Assembly (NCBI RefSeq): GCF_011386835.1
Contig: NC_088796.1
Location: 67,779,468-67,843,467 of the forward strand
Direction: 5' to 3'
Source: Chrysemys picta bellii
Taxonomy: Eukaryota > Chordata > Testudines > Emydidae
DNA: 64,000 nucleotides
The notes beneath the pieces are model-generated. The model did no database searches. It was not told where the DNA came from and saw nothing but the letters and a program-made list of their open reading frames with translations. The position numbers were made by a program, and so were the translations under genes. Numbering within the stretch: position 1 is the first letter of the stretch; each line of letters begins with the position of its first letter. Shown here in pieces: positions 37,726 through 49,609 of the stretch.

Positions 37726-38919
37726 TGTGACAGTGTACCCCATAAGGCTTTATGGGGAGGGGGTGCTTATAAATGTATGTATGACATAACTGGAATATGT
37801 TTTGTGCTGCCTGTGCCATGTAACATATCTCCGTAAGGGTTGTGATCTACTATATCTATTCATCCTATTTGTACGTATATATCATTTTCTACTCGAGCTT
37901 AAGAATATGGGCTGTATGCTTGCCTGATTTCTAAGTAAGCTTGGTGAGGCATTTGGTCAGCCCCTTTAGGAAGGAATTTGCCAGGTTAAGTACCTGATCA
38001 GGAGACACTTAGGGAACAATGCATCTTGGAATGCTCCAATCCACATGAGAAGTCTTCCTGGAGACATGCAAGATGCCATGTGGACAATGCAAAGACTGAG
38101 TCATGCAGGGGCATGTGACTTGCCCAGGTGACTCCAAAACTCCATCTTGGAGCTGGGCTTTGCAGAGGAGGGAGGTCTCCACCCACAAGAGAGAGTCTAC
38201 TTAAACCTGTGGGAGACCCCTCCATTTTGTCTTCAGCTGGCTAAAGAAAGAGCCTCTCCACCCCCCCCCAGGATACTTGAAGGAGACTGAAACAAAGGAC
38301 AGTAACTGCAGGGGGTGAGAGTGATTGCTGGACCCAGGCTAAAAGGAGATTAGCCTGTAAAAGGGAGCACTCTGGAACTGGTGAGGAAATTATCTGTATT
38401 CAGTTTGATTAGGCATAGATTCGCGCATTTTATTTTATTTTGCTTGGTGACTTACTTTGTTCTGTCTGTTACTACTTTGAACCACTTAAATCCTACTGTC
38501 TGTATTTAATAAAATCACTTTCTATTTAGTAATTCACTCAGAGTATGTATTAATACCTGGGGGAGCAAACAACTGTGCATATCTCTCTATCAGTGTTATA
38601 GAGGGCGAACAATTTATGAGTTTGCCCTGTATAAGCTTTATACAGGGTAAAACGGATTTATCTGGGTTTAGACCCCATTGGGAGTTGGGCATCTGAGTGC
38701 TAAAGACAAGCGCACTACTGCGAGCTGTTTTCAGGTAAACTTGCAGCTTTGGGACAGGAGATTCAGACCCTGGATCTGTGTGTGGAGCCAAACAGGAGTG
38801 TCTGGCTCAGCAAGACAGGGTGCTGGAGTCCTGAGCTGGCAGGGAAAACAGAAGCAGGGGTAGTCTTTGCACATCGGGTGGCAGCTCCCAAGGGGGTTTC
38901 TGTGATCCAACCCGTCACA
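37726..38919 (+). mobile_element. Solo LTR, 1.2 kb
   Basis: Begins TGTGACAG and ends CCGTCACA, with TAGTG on the left (37721-37725) and TAATG on the right (38920-38924), a 5 bp duplication with one change. An AATAAA lies near 38506, and the sequence after it is the expected R-U5 region, so the LTR reads on the + strand. There is no internal region. It could come from an endogenous retrovirus or another LTR element; I cannot tell which. Confidence 0.68.
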
Positions 38920-38924
38920 TAATG

Positions 38925-39970
38925 CTCTTTGAAATAACTGCTGCTCCTTCTGCTCCCCTTTCTCCTGAGAGGTCGATGGGGGATTTCTACCTGAAAACAG
39001 ACAGAGAAAGGAGAGGGTCAACTAGTGGGGAGGGGGGGAATAGAGGGTGGTTTAAATATTGAAAACAAGACTACATTTGGCTATTTGTTCACCCTGTACT
39101 ACATTTTTTATGATCAAAGCAAAATAATTTAGATTTACTATTATTACCCATAATAAATCAGTATTACTTCTAAATCAAGATCAACTCTCGATCCTTCAGA
39201 TTTATTGAAGAGGCTATCTAGTTATATTTGTAAAAGAGATCTGAATGTACAGTCCATTCAGAATTTTAAAATGAGAATAAAAAAATATCTAGGAAGTTTT
39301 TAAAAACTCAACAATTTGTCCCTTTGAAATACATTGCTAAGATAACCATTCAACTCTTTTTTCTATAATCTTTTGACCATATGCATTTTTTGTTGGAGAT
39401 AAGTGACTAGGGTTTTATGGAAAATGGAAATACTCTTATTTGAGGTACTTGTTCTTGCTAATTGACTTCTGTGAAAGAGAGATTTAGTGAAGGAGAAGGT
39501 TTAAAATGTTTTGTGGCTGCATAATGCCTAATTTGCTAACAGCCTTGAAAATATTGTTAAAAAGATTTAATTTTATCCTGTCCTGCTCAGATAATATGAA
39601 CTCATTGAAATCATAAATGTGCGGTAGAACGGGATAAATGGTACAAGGAAATAATTTGATAGAGATATGCCCCACAAATTCTTGCAAAGACTCAGCTTTA
39701 TGGGCCCAAATCAACATTTCCTGACTCTTGTGTAATAATAATTATGGCAGAGAAGGTTTTTTGCATGTGATTTCTTTAAGAAGATAAGATGAAGAGTTGA
39801 GAATAAAAATACAAAACAATTTGAAAAAGGATTGTATATCAGGATTTCTCAAACTCTCTTGCATTTTGAACCTCTGGTTAAAATGAAGATATTCTCATGG
39901 ACCATTTTCCTTTCCTACCTGCTAGTCCCAACTCCCTATTTCTTCTATAACACTATAGGTTTTGGTTATT
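38925..39970. other. FER intron sequence, nothing recognised
   Basis: AT-rich sequence without recognised features. Confidence 0.5.
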
Positions 39971-39974
39971 TGTA

Positions 39975-41820
39975 AATATATAAAGAACATAAGAAGAGCC
40001 ATCTTGGGTCAGACGAATGGTCTATCTAGCCCAGTATCCTATGTTCCGATAGTGGCCAATGCCAGGTGCTTCAGAGGAAATGAACAGAACAGGGCAATTA
40101 TCAAGTGATCCCATCCCCCGTCGTCCACACTCAGCTTTTGGCTGTCAGAGGCTAGTGACACCTGGAGCATCTTGGCTAATAACCACTGATAGACCTATCC
40201 TCAATGAACTTATCTAGTTCTTTTTTGAACCCAGCTATAGTTTTGACCTTCACAACATCCCCTAGCAATGAGTTCCACCAGTTGACTGTACATGGTGTGA
40301 AGAAGTACTTGGTTTTGTTTGTTTTAAACCTGCTGCCCCTTAATTTGATTGGGCGATCTCTGATTCCTGTTATGTGAAGGAGTGAATAACATTTCTTAAT
40401 AACTTCCTCTACACTATTCATGATTTTATAGACATCTATCATATCCCCCCCCCTTAGTTGTCTCTTTTCCAAGCTGAAAAGTCCCAGTCTTTTTAATCTG
40501 TCCTCATATGGAAGCTTTTCCATACCCCTAATCATTTTTGTTGCCCTTCTCAGTACCTTTTCCAATTCTAATAGATCTTTATTGAGGTGGGGCAACCAGA
40601 ACTGCACACAGGATTCAAGGTGTGCACATACCATGGATTTATATAGTAGCATTATGATATTTTCTGTCTTCTTATCTAACCCTTTCCAAGTAGTTCCTAC
40701 ATTCTGTTAGTTTTTTAACTGCTGCTGCACATTGATCGGATATTTTCAGAGAACTATCCACAATGAGTTCAAGATCTTTCTTGAGTGGTAACAGCTAATT
40801 TAGAGCCAATCATTTTGTATGTATAGTTGGGATTATATTTTCCAATGTGCATTACTTTGCATTTGTCAGCATTGAATTTTATCAGCCATTTTGTTGCTCA
40901 GTCACGCAGTTGCTTGGGATCCCTTTGTAACACTTCACAGTCTGCTTTGGACTAAACGATTTTGTGTAATTTTGTATCATCTTCAAATTTTGCCACCAAT
41001 ATTTACCTTTCGCTATTGTGAAAACTGACTATTTATTTCTACCCTTTGTTTCCTGTCTTTTAACCAGTTACTGGTGCATGAGAGGATCTACCCATAACAG
41101 CTTACTTTGCATAAGAGCCTTTGGTGAGGGAAAGGCTTTCTGAAAGTCCAGGTACTCTCTAACCACCGGGTCAGCCTGGAACACATTTGGTGACTCCCTC
41201 AAAGAATTCTAATAGATTGTTTAGGCTTACCCAGGCTGTAATTGCCAGGATTGCCTCTGGAGCCTTTTTTAAAAACTGGTGTCACATTAGCTATCCTCCA
41301 GTCATCTGGTACAGAAGCTGATTTAAGTGATGGGTTGCATCTCACTGTTAGTAGTTTTGCAGTAGCATATTTGAGTTCCTTCAGAACTCTTGGGTTAATA
41401 CCATCTGATCCTGGTGACTTATTACTGTTTAATTTATCAATTTGTTCCAAAATCTCTTCTATTGGCACTTCAGTCTTGGACATTTGGCACCTAAAAAGAA
41501 TGGCTCAGCAATCTCCCTCACTTCCTCTGCAGTGAAGAAGATGCAAGAATGCGTCTGATGCAAAGAGCTCATTTAGCTTCTCTGTAATGGCCTTATCTTC
41601 CTTGAGTGCTCTTTTAGCACCTCGATCATGCAGTGGCCCCACTGATTGATTGTTGGCAGGCTTCCTGCTTCTGATGTACTTTAAAAAAAAAATTGCTAGT
41701 TGGTCTTCACATTTTTTCTTGACCTGTCTAATTATACTTTTACATTTGACTTACCAGAGTTTATGCTCCTTTGTATTTTCCTCTATTTTTAAAGAATGTT
41801 TAAAGAAAAAAATAGAGTAC
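39975..41820 (-). mobile_element. CR1-family LINE, 3' half
   Basis: On the - strand the element runs from about 41820 through part of the reverse transcriptase to a 3' end near 39980. Words such as 'ccagtatcctatgttcc' and 'aatgccaggtgcttcagagg' mark the 3' part of a common reptile subfamily. A frame at 41199-41483 includes NKSPGSDGI and PVFKKGS, RT motifs of CR1. Between 41200 and 40650 the middle of RT is decayed or missing. Confidence 0.85.
40176..40652 (-). pseudogene. CR1 reverse-transcriptase C-terminal region
   Basis: A 158-codon open frame with the C-terminal CR1 pattern: MVCAHLESCVQFWLPHL, then [20 protein letters not shown], then FFTPCTVNWWNSL and FKKELDKF. It lies after the catalytic part of the enzyme. 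The frame is open but has no start of its own and is a fragment of ORF2. Upstream RT motifs are in other frames. Confidence 0.8.
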
Positions 41821-41824
41821 ATTT

Positions 41825-42627
41825 GCCATAATCTCATAGGTGCTATAGGTGTTTTATGTCTCCCTCACTCCCCTCTCCATTTTATATATGTGCTGTTATT
41901 CTCTCTCTCTGGTATACAACTTTACATATATTTTCTTTTTCCTATATATTTGCCCCTGTTCCTATGTCCCAGCTTCCGACATCACCTATCCTTCCCACAC
42001 TGTCCCTTCCCCCACCTTGGCCTAGAGAGAAAGAGTAGACCGGGCCTCAGATTTCCCCGCACTTACCTCTAAGGTTATTGAGCAAGCAGCAGGAAATCTA
42101 AAGAAAAGGAAACATCTTGAGTTCCTGTCCCCTTCCCCAAGCTCCCACTCCAGCTGGCAACTAACTAGCTAAAGCACTGAGCTAGCACTGCAGTGCTAAA
42201 GAGGACCCCAGTCCCACTAAGCAAGCTTAGTTGCATGTGGAGAACTGTAATTGCATGAGGAAGTGTAAAGCTCCATGACTGCACTGCAAATTCAAAACCC
42301 TGCATAGCAAGAGAGGGATAGGAAAAAGAAAGAAAAAATTAAAGAAGGAGAAAAGAAGTGAGGATTAGGAGGGGAAAGGAAAGGAACAATAACGTGACAT
42401 TAGTATAAAATCTGGTACTTTGTAGATTGTGTTTCTTCTCTCTCGCTCTTGTTGTTGTTGTTGCATTACAAATGAATGGAAATGAAAGCTTTGTAAACTT
42501 TTAATTAGAAATCGTTTGGGGTGAAATGTATTTTCAAGCATACATTTTCTCTTTAAGTATATAGATCTAGATTGTAGTGACCAGCTTTAACCTGACCGTG
42601 CAGGGGAGTCAGGACAAATTGTGACAC
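41825..42627. other. FER intron sequence, nothing recognised
   Basis: Pyrimidine-rich around 41850-42060 and A-rich around 42310-42390. No gene recognised. Confidence 0.5.
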
Positions 42628-42630
42628 TTA

Positions 42631-42901
42631 GCCCTGTCTACACAACAAAATTACATTAGTATAACTATGTGGCTCAAGGGTGTGGAAAATAAACACCTCT
42701 GAGCAATGTAGTTATACCGACTGAACTCCCGATGTAGACAGCGCTGTGTCGACAGGAGAGCTTCTCCCATTGACATAGCTACCACTTCTCAGGGAGGTGG
42801 AGTACCTAAGCCAACAGGAGAAGCTCTCCTCTTGGCATAGGTAGTGTCTTCACTCAGCATTACAATGGTGCCGCTGCAGCATTGTGAGTGTAGACAAGAC
42901 C
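42631..42901. mobile_element. 271 bp Harbinger-type MITE
   Basis: The left end is GCCCTGTCTACAC and the right end, read inward, GGTCTTGTCTACAC. TTA (42628-42630) and TGA (42902-42904) form a 3 bp duplication with one change. No coding capacity. Confidence 0.65.
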
Positions 42902-42904
42902 TGA

Positions 42905-43750
42905 GTCCCACTGCCTTCTGATGCTTTTTCTGGGACAATGTTGTAATGCCATTCCTTACTCAGGGATACATGCAAAAAGCACAGGCTAGCCTTTCTTTTC
43001 TGTTGTAATTCTTTTTATGAATTTCATGAATTTCAAACTAATTCATTGACCTGGTTGTTTTTTGGTGTTAATGTGTAGATTCTTAACCACCATATTCATG
43101 CCAATGAACTTTTTCATTACTGTATTATATCAAAGCTTATATTTCTGGTTTCATCCATCAAATTATTTTTGAACCAACATTAGGGAGCAATGGATATTTT
43201 AAGGTAATACTTAATAATGCAGCAGGCTGTTACGTGTGATTGCTCTAATGTTTCATTTGGTGCCTAATATCCGAAAACAAATGAAGATGGAATAGTTTAA
43301 TATTACCACTTACCAAGACAATGAAAGCATATTAATCGTTTGAAAGTAGAGTTGCTGCCATTAATTTGTACATTACAAAAGTTTATTACCTGTTTGCATA
43401 TTGCACAGACACTGTACTGGCATTTTTCTTATTGTCTTTTGAATAGACCGTTACATTCCAATAGTGCTTATCCTTCTCTAGAGGCTGAAGTAAAAGGCTT
43501 AACTAACAAAGCATTAATCCTGAAAAAGGTTATTAGACATAAAACAGAATTTATTACAACCATTACAGAATCATTCCTGTATCTTTCATAGTTTAAAAAG
43601 AGATGAAATAAGAATTTGCTCCTCTCATGAATGAATGAGTACTTTATATGAATCCTAAACAAAGCAATCTTCATCTCTGTATGGCTGATGTAAATGTAGA
43701 GCAACAACTATCATGTTACATTTAGATGATTAAGCCACATAATTGCATCA
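42905..43750. other. FER intron sequence, nothing recognised
   Basis: AT-rich sequence without recognised features. Confidence 0.5.
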
Positions 43751-43754
43751 GGAG

Positions 43755-44170
43755 TAGCCGAGTGTATTGCTGTGAGGCCTCTTTCATATTTGTGAAATGG
43801 GCATTGAGTTGTTATATGTTCTATGGTCTGTTCTGGGTGACCACTACAGTCGCACACAGGAGAGTCTTTAATTCTCCATTTGTGCAGCAGGTATCCACAT
43901 CTGCCATGGTTTGCGCAGATATGGTTTAGGGTTGCCCATAAGCTTCATGGGAGATCAAAGCCAGGGAACTTCTGCGTCGGGTTTTTCACAAGGTTTCACT
44001 TCTTGTGAACTCCATTTGGCTTTCCAAGCTTCATCAGGGTTGAAGTTGCATTGTTGAAGGCTGAATGTGTGGGCTGTGAGCCACTACAGGGTTTGCATTC
44101 CTAGGCCATTGGTGTATATTTCAGGTTTGTTTAACCAGCCTAGTGGTGCATCAGCTTCAAGTAATGCACA
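43755..44170 (-). pseudogene. Non-LTR retrotransposon C-terminal fragment
   Basis: Read on the - strand the frame gives LEADAPLGWLNKPEIYTN, then after decay HGRCGYLLHKWRIKD and VCDCSGHPEQTIEH ending in TQCP. This is the end of a LINE polymerase with a terminal Cys-Cys-His-Cys zinc-binding motif (CDC...H...C). It is not the CR1 C-terminus seen elsewhere in the window. I do not assign a clade. Stops and frame changes show it is dead. Confidence 0.65.
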
Positions 44171-44174
44171 TAAT

Positions 44175-44720
44175 AATGTAGCTTCTGGCTAACAGAATAG
44201 GACAAAAGATTTGGGGCACTAAAAATTGTTTATTTTGAAACACAGATGACTTCTTTTTGTATCACTGTACAATGAGAAGTTTCTAGTCATAGAGAACTAT
44301 TTGTGTGTCTTTTCCATAGCTAAAACTGTTCCTGGTCTTGCTTTCATGTTAATTGGTGTAGGGTACAGCCAATAACTCTCTGCCAGAGAATCCTTGGATT
44401 TTGCCAAGGACTCTTGTTATAGGCACTCAGATACTATGGTAATGTGGGCTATAAAAGTAAACTAGAAAGGTAGATGATGGAAATGGACACATTAAAACAG
44501 GTAGTGGAGAGAGTTAACAAAGACCACCCTTCAGTTTTACTATAAAGGTGTTTTTCCTTTGGAAACTAGCATTTTTACCTTAGCAGTGAAAGTTCCCTTG
44601 GCCTTTGTTTCAGAGCAGGTACTTCAAGTTTCATCTTAGACGTAGGGGAAAAGTTAACATTCAGTGAATCAGCTTGTGATGGTGATCTTCCTACTTCTGA
44701 AAAACAAAGAGATACAAATT
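44175..44720. other. FER intron sequence, nothing recognised
   Basis: No recognised features. Confidence 0.5.
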
Positions 44721-44723
44721 AAG

Positions 44724-44935
44724 GCCAAAACTTTCAAGATGAGACTTCTAAATGTATATTTAGGCCCCTAAATGTTTCCTAATTTCCAAAGGTACTGCGT
44801 AATTGCAGCTCCCAATGACTTCTGTGGAATGTGTGAGTACTCAGTATCTATGGAAATCAGGATGCTTTTATTTAGGTACTTAAGTATAGATTTAGGACCT
44901 TACTTTAGACACCTAGGGTTGAAAAGCTCTAGTGC
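44724..44935. repeat. Palindromic interspersed repeat
   Basis: A loosely palindromic unit of about 210 bp: 'aaaactttcaa' on the left faces 'gttgaaaagct' on the right, and 'atttaggcccctaaat' lies inside. In the middle are 'cagctcccaatgacttctgtgg' (in parts) and 'gtgagtactcagtat', words typical of an ancient amniote repeat of the 'bonding bases near a symmetric centre' kind. No family name assigned. Confidence 0.4.
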
Positions 44936-44939
44936 AAGT

Positions 44940-46205
44940 GACCAACCATATCCTGTACTGTCCTGTCCTATTAATATCAGGATGAAAATAGGACCCAAAA
45001 AGTTTTAAGAAACTCAATAATGAGTGATGTTAAAATCAGAGAAACAGAACAGAGGTGTGTAGAAGAAGATATAGTGAGTCCAGGGATAAAATATTTGCAG
45101 TAATGTAGACCTAGCACTGCTTTTGCATGTCACAATAAAGGCTCAATCTTCTGTGCCCAAAGCCATACCCTACAGTTATTCAGTATCAAAGAAAGATGTG
45201 AACATTTCTTACTTTGTGTTTCCTTAAACTGTGTTTAACTGTTTTTAATCTTCAATTATTTTGTTTAAATTCCTGAGGTATGTTGGGACTAAAGCATGAT
45301 CATATGCTGAACTAAAGCAAAAGTTAGCCAAACTTCACGAAAGCAGCATTAGCCTGGGAATGGAGATATACTTGTGTATATTTTCAGCACAGTGAACATC
45401 TGGTTCTTGCAGGGAGAACATCTGCCTTCCCTCTCCTCCCCCGTAGAAATTATTTTTGGGAATACTTCCAGAGGGTTCTATACAGACATTTTCTTTCTTG
45501 AGGTTTTCTTAGGGAGCAGATGATTGTGCCCACCCATTCCTTTGAAATAAATGATACACTTACTCTGAGAATCCTTTGGCACTTCCCATATTTCTTGCTC
45601 AATTTTATATATATGCTAGATATCACCACTTCGTTCACGTACTCTTTTTCTTATAAATCATGCAAAAATTTCTGAAGTTTGCTGTATGAAAACTTTGAAT
45701 ACATTTACTTGAGACTACTTGTTAAAGATATAAAACTGATGGTACGAAAATCATATAATGGAAGGAATGATCTTCCTTCCCAAAGGAAACAAACACACCT
45801 TAAAAAAAATTGTGCCTTCTTCGAAGTGTGAAATAAGAAATTCTTCTCAACCCTACCAAACAGAATAAAGAAACAAAGCATTTAACAGCCTCTCAGTTTG
45901 TAGTAAAAAACGAAGTTATTTATTGTTTCATGGTATAAGTACCCATGAAGAGAAACTACTTTAAATTTAATGAGCTAACATAACTGGAAGACCATATGAA
46001 GTATTTTAAATATATAAATATTTCATTCAGCACTATTGTCAGCTGTATGATGGTGTGTCCTCTAGTGCAGCACACTTTGGTTGGATTTCTAGGGAAATTG
46101 CAGTCACTTATATTCTTCTGATAAAACTTCTTAATTAACATAGCTTGTTTAAATATGTTTTGGCAGTTGTTTTGTGAAAGTGCTGAAATCTCTGTTCTCA
46201 CTGCT
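44940..46205. other. FER intron sequence, nothing recognised
   Basis: AT-rich sequence without recognised features. Confidence 0.5.
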
Positions 46206-46207
46206 CA

Positions 46208-47366
46208 TAGAGAGAGTCATAGAATTATAGGACTGGAAGGGACCTCGAGAGGTCATCTAGTCCAGTCCCCTGCACTCATGGCAGGACTAAGTATTATCTA
46301 GACCATCTCTGACACGTGTTTGTCTAACCTGCTCTTAAAAATCTCCAATGATGGCGATTCCACAACCTCCTTAGGCAATTTATTCCAGTGCTTAACCACC
46401 CTGACCGTTGGGAAGTTTTTCCTAATGTCCAGCCTAAACCTCCCTTCTTACAATTTAAGCCCATTCCTTCTTGTCCTATCCTCAGAGGTTAAAAACAATT
46501 TTTCTCCCTTCTTCTTGTAACAACCTTTTATGTACTTGAAAACTATCATAGTCTCTCAGTCTTCTCTTTTCCAGACTAAACAAACCCAGTTTTTTCGATT
46601 TTCCCTCGTAGGTCATATTTTCTAGACCTTTAATCATTTTTGTCGCTCTTCTCTGGACTCTCCAATTTGTTCACATCTTTCCTGAAATGTGGTGCCCACA
46701 CTACTCCAGTTGAGGCCTAATCAGCGTGAAGTAGAGCAGAGGAATTACTGTTCATGTCTTGCTTACAACACTCCTGCTAATACTTCCCAGAATGTTCACT
46801 TTTTTTGCAACAGCGTTACACTGTTGACTCATATTTAGCTTGTGGTCCACTATGACCCTCAGATCCATTTCCGCAGTACTCCTTCCTAGGCAGTCATTTC
46901 CCATTTTGTATGTGTGCAACTGATTGTTCCTTCCAAAGTGGAGTACTTTGCATTTGTCCTTATTAAATTTCATCGTGTTTACTTTAGACCATTTCTCCAG
47001 TTTGTCCAGATCACTTTGAATCATAATCCTATGCTCCAAAGCACTTGCAACCCCTCCAAACTTTATAAGTGTACTCTGTATGCCATTATCTAAATCAATA
47101 ATGAATATATTTAACAGAACCGAACCCAGAACTAATAACTACTCTCTGGGAATGGTTTTCCAACCAGTTATGCACCCACCTTATAGTAGCTCCATCTAGG
47201 TTGCATTTCCCTAGTTTGTTTATGAGAAGGTCATGTGAGACATTATCAAAAGCTTTACTAAAGTCAAGATATACCACGTCTACCGCTTTCCCCTAGCCAC
47301 AAGGCTTGTTACCCTGTCAAAGAAAGCTATCAGGTTGGTTTGACACAATTTGTTCTTGACAAATCC
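46208..47366 (-). mobile_element. CR1-family LINE, 3' part
   Basis: On the - strand the 3' end lies at about 46208 ('catagaattataggac' read on + is the CR1 tail). Two open pieces show RT: 47095-47277 with VYLDFSKAFDNVSHDLL, the box with the first catalytic Asp, and 46752-47039 with LDKLEKWSKVNTMKFNKDKC. The pieces are in different frames, so the copy is inactive. Its 5' side stops at a Penelope-like structure at 47367. Confidence 0.88.
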
Positions 47367-47907
47367 ATGAGGAAATATATTTTATTGGACCAACTTTTGT
47401 TGGTAGAAGGGACAAGCTTTTGAGCTTCACAGAGTTCTTCCTTTGTCCTGGGGAAAGTAACAAGAGTGTTTGAGCTAAATATATGGTGGGGCAGATAGTT
47501 AAGCATAAGAGTCCTCGTTCTCAAAGGAAATCTGCACAATAACTTCAAAAGATGAGCCTGGGAACTTGAATTCATAACTCTGCTGGACACTAAAAACCAT
47601 GTACTTAACACAGACAGTTTTTTTTGGTTCATTAAAACAATTTTCAACACACCTGCCTGCCTGCTAACCCCTATTGCCCAGTTAATTTTAAGTGGTTTCT
47701 TACAGCTTGTCTGAAGCCCTTTTGTTAACAATCTGTCCCGCCTTTTATTTAGTTCAGACACTTGGATTACTTTCTCCAGACCTGAGGAAGAGCTCTGTGA
47801 AGATTGAAAGCTTGTTCCTTCCACCAACAGAAGTTGGTCCAATAAAACATATAACTTCACCTACCTTGTGTCTCTCATATCTTGGGACCAACATAGCTAC
47901 AACACTA
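47367..47907. mobile_element. Second inverted Penelope-like pair
   Basis: The left arm (about 47367-47460) is the reverse complement of the right arm (about 47775-47860). Both contain 'ttggtccaataaaa' and 'aagcttgt' words. The right arm ends 'gggaccaacatagctacaac', related in form to the ending of the element at 4714. A hammerhead-like core is partly kept in the right arm. The left arm is cut short and joins the CR1 copy directly. About 300 bp between the arms is not recognised. I could not find a target duplication. Confidence 0.55.
47782..47809 (+). ncRNA. Degenerate hammerhead-like core
   Basis: CTGAGGA (47782-47788) in place of CTGATGA, then a weakened stem II starting GAGCTCT, then GAAA at 47806-47809 and GCTTG. 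The order and spacing fit the hammerhead core, but one core base is changed, so it is unlikely to be active. Confidence 0.35.
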
Positions 47908-47909
47908 CC

Positions 47910-48368
47910 AACAACAATGGAAGAGATCAGATTTTACCCATCACTTTTTTTTTAAAAGACCTCAACTACAGATATAAAGAGACTATAAGGGTTTATTTTA
48001 AAAATTAGGAATTTAAGGCACATCATCAGAATTTTTAAAGGCTGTTTTCTGGGGCTAGTCTAAAAACTCAAGACTTCTGTTTCTTTAAACAGTGGCTATT
48101 GGCTTCTCCATTTCTAGCTCCACCTCTCTGGTTATATGCCCCCTTTAAAAAATCCTAATGATCAGTCATTCTGGAATAGCTATAAGGAAAATCAGAAACC
48201 GAGTAGAACACAGTTTTTCAGTTAGTATAGATTTGTCAAATTTCTACACTGTTCAGAACTTCAGGACCAGAAGCCTCCCAGTCTGTCAAAACTTGTCAGC
48301 ATTATCAAATCTCTGGTATTCACACAAGATGGCCTTAGATTATTTTCTCAAACAAGTAAGTAACCCTG
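47910..48368. other. FER intron sequence, nothing recognised
   Basis: No recognised features. Confidence 0.5.
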
Positions 48369-48370
48369 TA

Positions 48371-48838
48371 CAGTATACTCCTGATTATCTGAATAGTATG
48401 GGGGACATGGATTTTATCTGGATTATCAGGAGTTCAGATAATTAAGAAGGCAGGAGCCATTTAGCAGCAGGGTGGGCTCCACCCAGCTGGGACTGCAGCC
48501 ACACCAGGACTGCAGCATTCCCCGTTGGGCCTGCAGTGGGCAGTATTACATGGCTCCACTTGTTTCCATGACAACTGGGCTGCAGAGGGATCCCTGCACA
48601 GCCAGGAGCCATTCAGCATCAGGGTGGCCTCCCCAGCAGCCAGAGGCAGCTGCTCCTCTCCTCGCAGTCCTGGCCAGGAGTCTCTGCTCTATTGTGCAAA
48701 CCGTCACAGTATCCGTATGCTTTCCTTATTCCCCAGCATGAAATACATGAGGTACATGCTGCAAAGGACATGTATCTCATGCTAGGCGACAAGGAAAGGA
48801 TTTGGAGAATAGGGTTTCAGATTAATTGGAGTATACTT
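48371..48838. mobile_element. TA-flanked pogo/Tigger-like MITE
   Basis: 468 bp between TA at 48369-48370 and TA at 48839-48840. The left end is CAGTATACTCCTGATTATCT and the right end, read inward, AAGTATACTCCAATTAATCT. The CAGTATAC start with TA duplication is typical of pogo/Tigger relatives. The GC-rich interior carries no gene. Confidence 0.72.
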
Positions 48839-48840
48839 TA

Positions 48841-49370
48841 TATCAAAATATTTACAATACGTTGTTTTCCACCTGATAGACTGAGCAGTGTCTGATAAGC
48901 AGTTAGCTAGCCTTTTGTATCAAGAAAATCTTGACTGATTCTTTTTCTGACATTTTCTAATCCAGAAAAACATCTTGGATGCCATGAGGCCAAAGAAGAT
49001 GATACAATAAAAAATTTATACAGCACCATTCATTTAGGATATCACAAAGTATTTTACACAGTCAATTGTATCCTAAATAGAAAAATAAACTAATGTGAGT
49101 TATAAACAGGAGAAAAAAATTCATAGGGTGAAATTTCCTGATAGATAGCCCAGGTCAAAGAGAAACCCCCAGTTATGTTGAGAAGACGCCTGAGAGGAGC
49201 TAAGTGGATGATTGAGAGAGGAGGCTATATAGTTATAGATGTGCTGTGCAGTGAGGCCATGAAAAATGTAGGCAAACATATGGCATTTTGAATTAGGGCT
49301 TCAGTGGGACTGTGCCCATGCTGAATGCTGTTTTGAGTTTAAGGACTCCAACAAACTTCTGTCAAACATT
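48841..49370. other. FER intron sequence, nothing recognised
   Basis: No recognised features. Confidence 0.5.
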
Positions 49371-49372
49371 TA

Positions 49373-49605
49373 GGGTATGTCTGACAGCAGACTCAGGCTC
49401 ATGGGGCTCGGGCTGCAGGGTTGTAAAATCGTGATGTAGACCCTGGGGCTCAAACTGGAGCTGGGGATCTGGAAACCTCCCCATTCCCCGTGCAGGGGCT
49501 GAATGTGTATGTCACAGTTTTGCAGTCCGATAGCCTGAACCCTGCAAGCCCGAGTCAGCTGACACAGGCCAGCTGCAGGTGTTCAGTTGCAGTGTAGGCA
49601 GACCC
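49373..49605. mobile_element. Small Harbinger-type MITE
   Basis: The left end GGGTATGTCTGACAGC faces GGGTCTGCCTACACT read inward from the right. TTA on the left and CTA on the right may be a decayed 3 bp duplication. No coding capacity. Confidence 0.55.
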
Positions 49606-49609
49606 CTAT

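Noticed and set aside
44030..44045. CTGATGAAG on the - strand as a further hammerhead core
   Set aside because: It lies within the LINE coding fragment (encoding ...PDEAW...), with no stem II or GAAA at the proper distance.
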